Positions 31,911 through 39,917 of a stretch of DNA of 64,000 nucleotides are shown here, in pieces (the stretch's first letter is position 1; each line of letters opens with the position of its first letter). The stretch comes from Bartonella rochalimae ATCC BAA-1498. Lineage in GTDB: Bacteria; Pseudomonadota; Alphaproteobacteria; Rhizobiales; Rhizobiaceae. The notes under the pieces are model-generated. The model worked only from the letters and a program-made list of their open reading frames with translations, was not told the origin of the DNA and did no database searches. The DNA lies in NCBI RefSeq assembly GCF_000706645.1, contig NZ_KL407337.1, positions 973,548-1,037,547 of the forward strand, given 5' to 3'. The translations under genes were made by a program, and so were the position numbers.

Positions 31911-32822
31911 ATGAGTAGTCATTCACATGTTGTGTATAAAAGCAGTAAAAATTATAATAATACTGACACAAGTTTGGGTCGCAATATGATGCGTTCTGCG
32001 AAGCAGGCGCCCTATCTTGAACGAAAAAAGGAGCATGATTTAGCACTGCGATGGAAAAATAAACGTGATGATAATGCTATGCACCAAATTGCAGCGGCTC
32101 ATATGCGTTTAGTTATTTCAATTGCTAGCCGTTTTAAACGTTTTAAAATGCCCTTAGGTGATTTAGTTCAAGAAGGATATGTGGGACTCTTAGAAGCAGC
32201 TGCGCGTTTTGATCCTGATCGTGGAGTACGTTTTTCCACCTATGCGACATGGTGGATAAGGGCTTCTATTCAAGATTATATTTTACGGAACTGGTCAATT
32301 GTTCGGGGAGGAACGAGTTCTTCGCAAAAAGCACTCTTCTTTAATCTTCGACGTTTGCGTGCTAAATTAGCGCAAGATGATAATACTTTGACCAAACAAG
32401 AAATTTTTCGTGCGATTTCTGAAAAGCTTGGGGTTTCAGTGAATGATGTTGAAAAAATGGATTTCCGTTTTTCTGGGACGGATAATTCATTAAGTCTTTC
32501 TATTTCTGAGAACGGTGAAACTCCAATTGCTAAAATGGATTCTTTAATAGATGATCATCCTCTCCCTGATTCTGTGATTGAGCAAGCAATTGATGGGCAA
32601 CGGCGGGCGCAATGGCTTCATGAGGCTTTACAAATTCTCAATGAACGAGAACTCGAAATTATTCGTTTTCGCCGCTTAAATGAAGAGGGCACAACCTTAG
32701 AAGTGCTTGGTGAAAAATTGGGGATTTCAAAAGAACGTGTACGCCAAATTGAAGTGCGGGCTTTGCAAAAACTTCGGTGTGCTTTGTTAACAGTGAATTC
32801 TGCAGAAGTTTATCAAGTATAG
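31911..32822 (+). CDS. rpoH: RpoH-type sigma-32 factor
   Basis: A 303-aa alternative sigma factor for heat/stress genes. Region 2 shows AAHMRLVISIASRF, GDLVQEGYVGLLEAA and FSTYATWWIRASIQDYILRNWS. The RpoH box is QKALFFNLRRL, which distinguishes it from RpoD. Region 4 ends with LGISKERVRQIEVRALQKLR. The start has an AAGGGA site 7 nt upstream. Rhizobiales often have two RpoH paralogues; the divergent N-terminus may suit the RpoH2 type, but this is uncertain. Confidence 0.94.
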   Translation: MSSHSHVVYKSSKNYNNTDTSLGRNMMRSAKQAPYLERKKEHDLALRWKNKRDDNAMHQIAAAHMRLVISIASRFKRFKMPLGDLVQEGYVGLLEAAARFDPDRGVRFSTYATWWIRASIQDYILRNWSIVRGGTSSSQKALFFNLRRLRAKLAQDDNTLTKQEIFRAISEKLGVSVNDVEKMDFRFSGTDNSLSLSISENGETPIAKMDSLIDDHPLPDSVIEQAIDGQRRAQWLHEALQILNERELEIIRFRRLNEEGTTLEVLGEKLGISKERVRQIEVRALQKLRCALLTVNSAEVYQV

Positions 32823-32899
32823 GATAAGTATTCGGTGCTTCTTTGAAAAAAATTAAAATTATCATTGTTGAATGAGGAAGCAAAAATATTTTTCTGCAT

Positions 32900-34414
32900 T
32901 CATTCAGAAATGATTTTAACATATGAGCTTTCAAGAAGAGTTTGTGTTGGTGACAGTCCATTAATCACCCGAAAGAGTTTTTCTTTGTGTGGTGTATCTT
33001 GCATTTTATCCGAAAGGCTTAAAATTGTATCTTTCTGTTCAACGCGGACGATATGAATCTTTAAAGGGGGTAATTTCCTCAGCTCTTGAGGAGAAAGGGT
33101 GTGAAAACTTTCGGTTGTATTTTTTGCGATAGCTTCAAAATTTTTGGAATGATGAGGGGCAGCTGTTAGAAAGCGGAAAACACGATTTTTGATGGGAATA
33201 ACAACTATATCAAATTGCCATTGTTTATTAGTCGCATGGGCATGGGCTGCAGGTAAGCCTTGAATTATTATTGGTTGAACAGAGGTTTCATCAAGTCCAG
33301 AAACCCAACCGCTTTTCAAGTAATCGCTTGCAGATATGTTTGTTGGAAAAGGGATGGCATCAAAACGAATAGCAATTTTATCTGGACCACTTGCAATGAC
33401 AGCTGGAGAAGAATTGTTTATGGTAAAATTGGTTGGAACTGAGAAAGTGACGCCCCATTTTGGATGGACAAATTTATTCTCTCGTATATATCCTTTTTCA
33501 GGGTTATCTCCAAAAATCATGTTATCAAGGCTCTTAAGAAAGGTATCACGATCAGTGTTTTTAGTCTTAGGATCAGATGCGCTTATTTGATATGCTTTAT
33601 TAATAGCTAGGCGAATTCGTTGTGGGGTTGTAGGATGGTGGGATAAAAAGTCTAATGAATCATTCGTTGTTCCGGAGATGTTGCGAAAAGCTTTATAAGC
33701 TTCCATGGATTGCAAAAAGCGTGGAAAAGCAAATGCATCATATCCAGCATGATGGAGCATTTCAATTCCAATGGCATCAGCTTCAAGTTCCTGATTCTTT
33801 GAAAATTGAGCCAGAGTTTGTTCTGTTTTTACAGTGTTGTGCAATTTCATGTCAGAGGATAATTCAACATGTGAGGACGTGTTGTTCGTGTATTTCAATT
33901 CTACTTTTTTTTGTAGGCGTAAGATACCATGATTAGCCGTAATATGCGCTATTTCATGTGCTAAGACAGCAGCGACTTCTGAAGAGTCATTAGCAAGTGC
34001 TAGCATTCCACGGGTTACATAAATATAGCCACCAGGTAACGCAAATGCATTTACATGGGCTGAGTTTAAAATTGTAACATGATAGGTTTGATTGGGGTTG
34101 TGTGAAACGGCAACGAGTTTTCCTATAATTTTTGCTAACATACGCTCAAGTTTTGGATTATTATATTCCTGACCATAAGTTTTTAAAATGCGGGGATGTT
34201 GTGTAGCACCCAATGTGGCATAAACATCATTGTTGTTGGAATGAGTCGTTTTTATAGGGAAATCTGAAGGATGTAAGTGATTATTCCCTTTAAATTTTAT
34301 TTGGCATGCGACAAGGAAAAGAGAGAAGCTTACGAAAAATATTCTATAAATTGTGTGGTAAGAAAAGAATTTTTTTGGAAAAAATCTGAATCCTTGAATC
34401 ATTGCTTTTTTCAT
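32900..34414 (-). CDS. M48 zinc metalloprotease lipoprotein with C-terminal LysM-like region
   Basis: A 504-aa envelope protease related to BepA/LoiP. It has an N-terminal signal with lipobox LVAC (followed by QIK), the zinc site HEIAH in AAVLAHEIAHITANHG, and the third ligand region NQELEADAIGIEMLHHAGYDA. The C-terminus (ILSLSDKMQ ... FRVINGL) resembles a LysM module. Such proteins degrade or help assemble outer-membrane proteins. The ATG at 34414 lacks a clear ribosome site; one four codons later is possible. It is convergent with rpoH. Confidence 0.9.
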   Translation of the reverse strand: MKKAMIQGFRFFPKKFFSYHTIYRIFFVSFSLFLVACQIKFKGNNHLHPSDFPIKTTHSNNNDVYATLGATQHPRILKTYGQEYNNPKLERMLAKIIGKLVAVSHNPNQTYHVTILNSAHVNAFALPGGYIYVTRGMLALANDSSEVAAVLAHEIAHITANHGILRLQKKVELKYTNNTSSHVELSSDMKLHNTVKTEQTLAQFSKNQELEADAIGIEMLHHAGYDAFAFPRFLQSMEAYKAFRNISGTTNDSLDFLSHHPTTPQRIRLAINKAYQISASDPKTKNTDRDTFLKSLDNMIFGDNPEKGYIRENKFVHPKWGVTFSVPTNFTINNSSPAVIASGPDKIAIRFDAIPFPTNISASDYLKSGWVSGLDETSVQPIIIQGLPAAHAHATNKQWQFDIVVIPIKNRVFRFLTAAPHHSKNFEAIAKNTTESFHTLSPQELRKLPPLKIHIVRVEQKDTILSLSDKMQDTPHKEKLFRVINGLSPTQTLLESSYVKIISE

Positions 34415-34558
34415 TTTTTATTATTTCAACTTTCAGCTTTAAGATTTTGTTTGCACTTTATATTTAAGAATTTTTATAAGGATTCTTGAGATGTTTTCAT
34501 GATTATAATCTATAGCAGTAATATATTAAAGGACGTTTTATACAAGGCATAATATGGC

Positions 34559-35194
34559 ATGAAAACATTTACAATATTATTAAATGGCGACATTTGCGTT
34601 ACGCAACGTTTACGTGATCAAATTCGTAACAGTCGCGTCATTGCTGCTGATGGGGGGATACGTCATGCTGAAGTATTATGCGTTGTCCCCGAATTGTGGT
34701 TAGGGGATTTTGATTCTTCTGAGCAGGATTTATTGCAGAAATATAGCCATATTGCACAGGAATTTTTTCCTTCTGATAAAGACGCAACCGATAGCGCATT
34801 AGCTTGTGAGCGCGCTTTACAGGAAGGTGCTCAACGACTTATTTTATGTGGTGCTTTTGGAGGAGAAAGAAGTGATCATACTTTATCTCATATGACTCAA
34901 GCAATAGCAATGGCAGAGAAAGGCATTTCAGTGTTATTGACCAGTGGTTGTGAAGAAGGATGGCCAATCATATCAAACTCTTTTTCTTGTGATTTGCCGA
35001 ATGGATGCTTGTTTAGTATTATTGGATTTTCTGATTTACAAGGTTTAACAATGTCAGGGGTTAAATGGCCATTGTTAGACAAAAATGTGCCTTTTGGATC
35101 TTCTTTAACACTCTCTAACCGTATTTGTGGAACTTTTTATTGTTATTTGTATTCTGGTAAAGCTATATTATTAGCGTCTATACCTGTTTCATAG
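34559..35194 (+). CDS. thiN: thiamine pyrophosphokinase
   Basis: A 211-aa enzyme that converts thiamine and ATP to thiamine pyrophosphate and AMP. Motifs are AADGGIRHAE, PELWLGDFDSS, FPSDKDATDSALA and LCGAFGGERSDHTLSH, all in the catalytic N-terminal domain. The C-terminal beta domain is present. No TPP riboswitch is visible in the 144 bp upstream. A ThiE-like gene is also present at 54.7 kb. Confidence 0.93.
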   Translation: MKTFTILLNGDICVTQRLRDQIRNSRVIAADGGIRHAEVLCVVPELWLGDFDSSEQDLLQKYSHIAQEFFPSDKDATDSALACERALQEGAQRLILCGAFGGERSDHTLSHMTQAIAMAEKGISVLLTSGCEEGWPIISNSFSCDLPNGCLFSIIGFSDLQGLTMSGVKWPLLDKNVPFGSSLTLSNRICGTFYCYLYSGKAILLASIPVS

Positions 35195-35330
35195 AGTCTT
35201 TTTGTCTGTGTAAGGCAAGTCGTTTATATGTATGAGATAAGTAAAAAAGCAGGAGCAGGAAAATCAGGGGGACTGATATAATAGTATAACGTGATTTTAG
35301 ACTTTAAAGTAGAAAAAGAAAGGGTTTAAT

Positions 35331-35735
35331 ATGTTAAAACCAGTTTTTACAATGGCAGTTATTGCAGCTGTTGGGTTGAGTTCAACAGCATGTACAATGT
35401 CTGAACGAAAAATTACAGAATATGGTGTTGGAGGTGCTGCATTGGGTGCTTTAGCTGGTGCGGCGCTTGATGGTGGAAAACTTGGCGCAGTAACGACAGG
35501 TGCGGCTGTTGGTGCTATTGCAGGAACCGTAACAGGTGTTGCTGCAGTTCAAAGAAAAAATCAAAAGAAAATGGTACAACAGCAAGTGATTCAACAGTCT
35601 GGCTTATGCACCTATCGTGATGGAAAAGGGTATGTGTATAAAGCACCTTGTACTCATCAGACACCACATCAGATACCACAATTGTGCACTTATACTGATC
35701 AAAGAGGACAACGTTATCAGGCTCCTTGCCATTAA
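35331..35735 (+). CDS. glycine-zipper outer-membrane lipoprotein
   Basis: A 134-aa small lipoprotein with lipobox STAC followed by TMSER. Two glycine-zipper hairpin segments follow (GGAALGALAGAALDGG and GAAVGAIAGTVTG), as in the 17-kDa antigen/SlyB-type families. The C-terminal part has two related modules, each with a C-x-Y-x-D/Q ... Y-x-A-P-C pattern (LCTYRDGKGYVYKAPC and LCTYTDQRGQRYQAPC), likely disulfide-bonded. It is followed by an ABC-F gene after 8 nt. Confidence 0.85.
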   Translation: MLKPVFTMAVIAAVGLSSTACTMSERKITEYGVGGAALGALAGAALDGGKLGAVTTGAAVGAIAGTVTGVAAVQRKNQKKMVQQQVIQQSGLCTYRDGKGYVYKAPCTHQTPHQIPQLCTYTDQRGQRYQAPCH

Positions 35736-35743
35736 TCATGTGA

Positions 35744-37567
35744 ATGGCTATTCCACTTCTGCGGCTTGATCGTATTTTCTTAACCTTTGGAGGGCATCCT
35801 TTACTCGATCAGGTGAGTTTATCAATTGGTCAAGGTGAGCGTATAGCTCTTGTGGGCCGTAATGGGTGTGGAAAATCGACGCTTTTAAAAATTGCTGCTG
35901 GATTATTAGAGCCGAGTGGAGGCGAGGTTTTTCGCCACCCTCTGGCGACGGTCCATTATGTGTCGCAAAACCCTGATTTTTCAGGATTTGATGATGTTAA
36001 TGCTTATATACAAGCTGGTTTAAATGAGACTCACGATAGGCAGTGGGTCAACACTCTTTTGGGGAATTTTGGTTTTTCGGGTACAGAAAAAGGAGAAACC
36101 CTTTCTGGAGGAGAAAAACGTCGTCTCTCATTATTACAAGCAATTGCAGTGCAACCCGATATTTTGTTGTTGGATGAACCAACCAATCATCTTGATTTAC
36201 CAACGATCGAATGGTTAGAGGGTATGTTATGTTCTTTACGATCAGCGATTGTGGTTATTTCGCACGATCGGAGGTTTTTGGAAACGGTGACGCGTTCAAC
36301 AGTTTGGATTGATAGGGGCACAGCTAAAAGGGTTGAAAAGCCTTTTTCTGAATTTGAAAAATGGCGTGATAAAGTGCTCGAGGAAGAAGCGCGTGATCAG
36401 CATAAATTGAACCGTCAGATTGAACGAGAAGAACAATGGTTGCGTTATGGAGTTACTGCACGACGTAAGCGCAATGTACGGCGATTAGGAGCGTTAAAGG
36501 AATTGCGTCAGCGTTCTCAGACCTATAAAGGACCTCTCGGAAATGCCTCATTTGAGGCGTCTAAAAGTCAAGAATCTGGGCAACTTGTGTTGGAAGCGAG
36601 GAAGATTTCAAAATCTTATGGGGATCGTATTCTCGTTAAGGATTTTTCATGGCGTCTTCAACGGGGGGACAGGGTAGGCTTGGTTGGCCGAAATGGTATT
36701 GGAAAAACGACATTGCTTTCTGTTTTGATAGGGCAGGAGCCTGCGGATCATGGAATCATAAAGCGGGGATATAATTTATCGATGGCCTTGCTTGATCAAC
36801 AGCGTACTGTCAATGAAGAAGAAACATTAGCGCAGTATTTAACGGGAGGCAGAGGCGATACTCTTTTAATTAATGGGCAAGAGAAACACGTTGTTTCTTA
36901 TATGAAAGATTTTTTATTTTTACCAGAACAAGCACGCACGCCGCTGAAGGAGTTGTCAGGCGGTGAAAGAGCGTGTTTAATGTTGGCACGTCTTTTGTCT
37001 CAACCTGCAAATTTTTTGATTTTAGATGAGCCCACCAATGATCTTGATATGGAAACACTTGATCTTTTACAAGAATTTATTGCTGATTTTCCTGGAACAG
37101 TTTTGCTGGTAAGTCATGATAGAGATTTTTTAGATCGAACTGTATCTCATATTTTAGCGCCTCAAGGGGATGGTCATTGGATCTTATATGCTGGGGGCTA
37201 TAGTGATATGGAGGTGCAAATAAAAAAAGCTGCGCTTCCTTTGCGTAAAGAGTCGCAAAAATTAACAACTCTGGAGCAGAAAAAACAAACATCATTACGT
37301 ACAAAAACAGCACCCCGTAAATTATCCTATAAGCAAACATACGCTTTGGAAAAATTACCAGAACAGATTACTGTTTTGCAGAATGAAATCAAGAAAATTG
37401 AAGATTCTCTTTCTGATCCAGCGCTTTATTGTTGTGACAAAAATCGTTTTGAAGATTTATCCATAGCACTGGAAGAGAAGAAAAAGCTCTGTGCGCAAAA
37501 AGAAGAAGAATGGTTAGAACTTGAGCTTTTACGTGAAGAAATAGAACAAAAATGTCTCACTGATTAA
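35744..37567 (+). CDS. ABC-F ATPase (Uup-like)
   Basis: A 607-aa soluble protein with two ABC domains and no membrane part. Walker A motifs are GRNGCGKST and GRNGIGKTT, signatures [10 protein letters not shown] and LSGGERACL, and Walker B sequences [13 protein letters not shown] and [13 protein letters not shown]. The linker is charged and the C-terminus is a coiled coil ([21 protein letters not shown]). This matches the Uup branch, linked to ribosome function and DNA branch-structure handling. The stop overlaps the gapR stop by 4 bp on the opposite strand. Confidence 0.93.
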   Translation: MAIPLLRLDRIFLTFGGHPLLDQVSLSIGQGERIALVGRNGCGKSTLLKIAAGLLEPSGGEVFRHPLATVHYVSQNPDFSGFDDVNAYIQAGLNETHDRQWVNTLLGNFGFSGTEKGETLSGGEKRRLSLLQAIAVQPDILLLDEPTNHLDLPTIEWLEGMLCSLRSAIVVISHDRRFLETVTRSTVWIDRGTAKRVEKPFSEFEKWRDKVLEEEARDQHKLNRQIEREEQWLRYGVTARRKRNVRRLGALKELRQRSQTYKGPLGNASFEASKSQESGQLVLEARKISKSYGDRILVKDFSWRLQRGDRVGLVGRNGIGKTTLLSVLIGQEPADHGIIKRGYNLSMALLDQQRTVNEEETLAQYLTGGRGDTLLINGQEKHVVSYMKDFLFLPEQARTPLKELSGGERACLMLARLLSQPANFLILDEPTNDLDMETLDLLQEFIADFPGTVLLVSHDRDFLDRTVSHILAPQGDGHWILYAGGYSDMEVQIKKAALPLRKESQKLTTLEQKKQTSLRTKTAPRKLSYKQTYALEKLPEQITVLQNEIKKIEDSLSDPALYCCDKNRFEDLSIALEEKKKLCAQKEEEWLELELLREEIEQKCLTD

Positions 37568-37821
37568 GTCATCCCCAGGGCGTCTTTATAAAGTTGGATT
37601 ACTGCTTCTTCTTCAATTCGTTGGTGATCTTCTTTTTTGCGGAGTCTTATGATGCTGCGGACTGCTTTACTGTCAAAACCAGATCCTTTAAGCTCCGTAT
37701 ACACATCTTTGATGTCATCAGAAATTGTTTTTTTTTCTTCTTCTAACCGTTCAATCCGTTCGATAAAACTACGCAGTTGATTAACGGATATAGCTTGTGT
37801 GGTATCAATCACATCGCTCAT
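37564..37821 (-). CDS. gapR: GapR-like nucleoid-associated protein (DUF2312)
   Basis: An 85-aa alphaproteobacterial protein. GapR in Caulobacter binds overtwisted AT-rich DNA and stimulates type II topoisomerases. The sequence has [37 protein letters not shown] and IIRLRKK, the full domain. The start has a GGAGAG site. The upstream region contains an ATATATATATA run and a plus-strand terminator not belonging to this gene. Confidence 0.93.
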   Translation of the reverse strand: MSDVIDTTQAISVNQLRSFIERIERLEEEKKTISDDIKDVYTELKGSGFDSKAVRSIIRLRKKEDHQRIEEEAVIQLYKDALGMT

Positions 37822-37899
37822 CGTATTCTCTCCGAATATATATATATTGTTTATTGGACTGTTGATAATAAACCCTTATTGGGGATGCCTTAAGAAGGG

Positions 37900-37928
37900 G
37901 TAGAGAGTCAAGCTCTACGTTTTTTTTT
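37900..37928 (+). terminator. strong intrinsic terminator, orphan
   Basis: GTAGAG (37900-37905) pairs with CTCTAC (37913-37918), loop AGTCAAG, followed by G and nine T. On the minus strand there is no T tract, so it works for plus-strand transcripts. The nearest plus-strand gene upstream, the ABC-F gene, ends 330 bp earlier on the far side of gapR. It may end a small RNA or an antisense transcript. Confidence 0.75.
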
Positions 37929-37994
37929 AATCTATTGATTTTAATTTTTTGTATAAACGAGTTGTCTACATTGAGATAAAGAGATCAAGGAGTA

Positions 37995-38038
37995 AAAAAG
38001 AGATAGAAAGAAATATAAAAAGAGATAGAAAGAAATAT
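37995..38038. repeat. perfect 22-bp tandem repeat, two copies
   Basis: Two identical adjacent 22-bp purine-rich units, beginning AAAAAGAGATAG and ending AAATAT, are at 37995-38016 and 38017-38038, about 110 bp upstream of the DUF1036 gene. This may be a slippage-prone spacer. Confidence 0.85.
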
Positions 38039-38147
38039 ATAGAGTGCTATAATTTTGAAAAAAGAGAAAAATGGATATTTTATTTTCAATATTTGCCTTG
38101 TGAAAGTGAACTTATGAATTTTAAAACGAAGATAAGGAGCAAGGACT

Positions 38148-38726
38148 GTGCTAAAAGAGTTTAGAGTTTTGTTCTTCAATATTCTTTTTTTCTTCTCTGC
38201 TTTTGAGTGTGCGAAAGCTGATTTTCGCGTTTGTAATACAACGCAAGAGTCTGTCGGTATTGCTATTGGCTATCGTACAGTTTCAAATTGGGTTACTGAA
38301 GGTTGGTGGATTGTTCCAACAACAGAGTGTAAAACTTTGATCGATGGCCCCCTTGCATCACGATTTTATTATTTATATTTCGAAAACACGCGAAAAAAAG
38401 GGAGTGGGGTAGGGAAAGTTATGATGTGTGTCCAAGATAGCCAATTTACGATTGAAGGTATTCATAATTGTTTTGTAAGAGGGTTTCAAAGAGCTGAGTT
38501 TGAAGAAATTGATACCGGTGATCAAACCAATTGGATGGTGCAGCTGACCGATAAGCCTGTATCGCACGATTCAAGTGTACTCAAACCCACCCCTATATCT
38601 AACGCTTCACCATCTAAGGCGGCTACATCTGTGCCCCTGTTTGTCCCTTCTGCTGAGCCTCTTTCTTCACCTGTATCTATTCCTGTTCCTACACTTGCAC
38701 CTTCAAAACCGTCATCTTCATCATAA
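38148..38726 (+). CDS. DUF1036 exported protein with Pro/Ser-rich tail
   Basis: A 192-aa protein starting with GTG after a strong AAGGAG site. It has a signal peptide ending in AKA before DFRVCN. The DUF1036 domain follows (FRVCNTTQESVGIAIGYR, WVTEGWWIVPTTECKTLIDGPL, YYLYFE), then a C-terminal low-complexity tail of Pro, Ser, Val and Leu (about residues 150-192). The function of DUF1036 is not known. Such a tail may span the cell wall or be disordered. Confidence 0.85.
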   Translation: MLKEFRVLFFNILFFFSAFECAKADFRVCNTTQESVGIAIGYRTVSNWVTEGWWIVPTTECKTLIDGPLASRFYYLYFENTRKKGSGVGKVMMCVQDSQFTIEGIHNCFVRGFQRAEFEEIDTGDQTNWMVQLTDKPVSHDSSVLKPTPISNASPSKAATSVPLFVPSAEPLSSPVSIPVPTLAPSKPSSSS

Positions 38727-38815
38727 AATATATCGTTGCATAAAGTGTCAGTCGCTTTTTTCTTGCTGATATTTGGATCTGTTTTCATGAATGACAAACT
38801 TTTTAAAGCTACGAT

Positions 38816-38945
38816 AAAAAGCTTAATTCTTAAATATGAAAGAGTGTTAAAGGAAATAAAGTCTTTTCTCTTGGTTGAGAGGAGGCTCACTGGGTCCTTT
38901 GTTTATGTGTTAGTACGGTCGTTTAAGGATCCAGATAAGCATATA
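38816..38945 (-). ncRNA. 6S RNA candidate downstream of zapA
   Basis: The minus strand just after the zapA stop can fold as a rod. GCTTA (from 38940) pairs with TAAGC, which is followed by five T. ATCCTTAAA pairs with TTTAAGAAT with one mismatch. A large open central region comes next, then AAAGGA pairs with TCCTTT. In many alphaproteobacteria 6S RNA (ssrS) lies directly downstream of zapA. The length (about 125-130 nt) is short for 6S, and I did not match conserved sequence, so this is a positional and structural guess. Confidence 0.35.
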
Positions 38946-38952
38946 TTTTGTT

Positions 38953-39318
38953 TTATTCCTGTAGAGAAGATTCCTCTTTATTGTCTTTGAGTAATTGATA
39001 GGTGATCTTTTCAATTCTTTTCGTTGTTTCTGTTATAATTTTATCCATCATACAGTCTTTTTTCTTATTTTCTTCGAGAAGAGCTTTATAACTTTCTTGT
39101 AATTTTTTATTTTCTCGTTTTATTTCTTCCATTTCATCTATGATCATAATACCGGCCATAAGGGAGAGACGCTGATCACCAATTTCCCCAAAGTTTTTTT
39201 TAAGATGTGCAATATATTGATCCAATTTAGCAGCGAGCTGAATGAGATATTCTTCTTGCCCTGCATCGCAGGCCATACGGTAAGTTTTGCCATCAATCGT
39301 GACAGAAACGGTTTCCAT
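38953..39318 (-). CDS. zapA: cell division protein ZapA
   Basis: A 121-aa FtsZ-ring-associated protein that cross-links FtsZ filaments. The N-terminal VSVTIDGKTYRMACDAGQEEYL and LAAKLDQYIAHLKKNFGE are family hallmarks, followed by QRLSLMAGIMIIDEM and a C-terminal coiled coil. It lies 11 nt downstream of the DUF4164 gene, a conserved Rhizobiales pair. Confidence 0.93.
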   Translation of the reverse strand: METVSVTIDGKTYRMACDAGQEEYLIQLAAKLDQYIAHLKKNFGEIGDQRLSLMAGIMIIDEMEEIKRENKKLQESYKALLEENKKKDCMMDKIITETTKRIEKITYQLLKDNKEESSLQE

Positions 39319-39329
39319 TTTTTAAACCT

Positions 39330-39605
39330 TTATCGATCAACTACAACACGAATTGTTTCCATAACTTTAATCAGACGTTTAGAAACGTCCTTGTTGATTA
39401 TGGTCAATCGTTCCGTCTGCGCTTCGGATTTATCAAGTTCTTGAGCAAGACGACTACGATCCGCATTCATTCGTTGAATTTCTTCTTCCCATTCGTTGCT
39501 TTTATCAATAATAGTATTGTGATTGATAACAGCAACTTCTAAATTTCTGAGTGCTTTTTCCAATTGTTCTAGAGCTTGTGGTAAAATAACAGTCTCTTGA
39601 TTCAT
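39330..39605 (-). CDS. DUF4164 coiled-coil protein
   Basis: A 91-aa protein made almost wholly of heptad-like helix (ALEQLEKALRNLEVAV, EEEIQRMNADRSRLAQELDKSEAQ). DUF4164 proteins sit directly upstream of zapA in Rhizobiales. A role with ZapA in division is suggested by linkage only. The start has an AAGGA site. Confidence 0.85.
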   Translation of the reverse strand: MNQETVILPQALEQLEKALRNLEVAVINHNTIIDKSNEWEEEIQRMNADRSRLAQELDKSEAQTERLTIINKDVSKRLIKVMETIRVVVDR

Positions 39606-39917
39606 AATGAGTGCATTCCTTAACAGTCATTTATGCAAAAACGAATCACTTATATTCTTTTTGCATCTTTTTCATTTTTAAAGATATAGGCTATTTTAGC
39701 AAGCAAAGCAGAAGATTGATGTGAATTAAAAACTGGATTATTTGACATTATAGGCAGAAGTGTGGTGTGCATAAGGATGATAAGGAAGGATGTTCTTTTA
39801 GTTGATATGAGGTATAGGTGCAAAGTGTGCGCGTATTTTAAGAATTAACCGGCATAAGAACGGCATAAAGAATGATTAAGATAAAAGTAAATTTTACAAA
39901 AAAGTGGTCTATTATTT
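39606..39917. other. intergenic region upstream of tkt
   Basis: A 312-bp AT-rich gap between divergent genes. It must contain the tkt-gap and DUF4164-zapA promoters. No ORF, RNA or strong hairpin was recognised. Confidence 0.5.

Larger units (their letters stand above)
37822..38147. other. intergenic region gapR-DUF1036 gene
   Basis: This 326-bp gap holds a strong plus-strand terminator (37900-37928) and a perfect 22-bp tandem repeat (37995-38038). No coding sequence was recognised. Promoters for the divergent flanking genes should be here. Confidence 0.6.

Noticed and set aside
34415..34558. TPP riboswitch upstream of thiN
   Set aside because: No conserved thi-box sequence (CTGAGA or ACCTGA-type) is visible in the leader.
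37995..38038. CRISPR-like array
   Set aside because: Only two adjacent identical 22-bp units without spacers; it is a simple tandem repeat.
38787..38990. Plus-strand ORF (about 67 codons) overlapping the zapA 3' end
   Set aside because: No ribosome site and no recognisable protein features. It overlaps zapA antisense and the structured 6S candidate.
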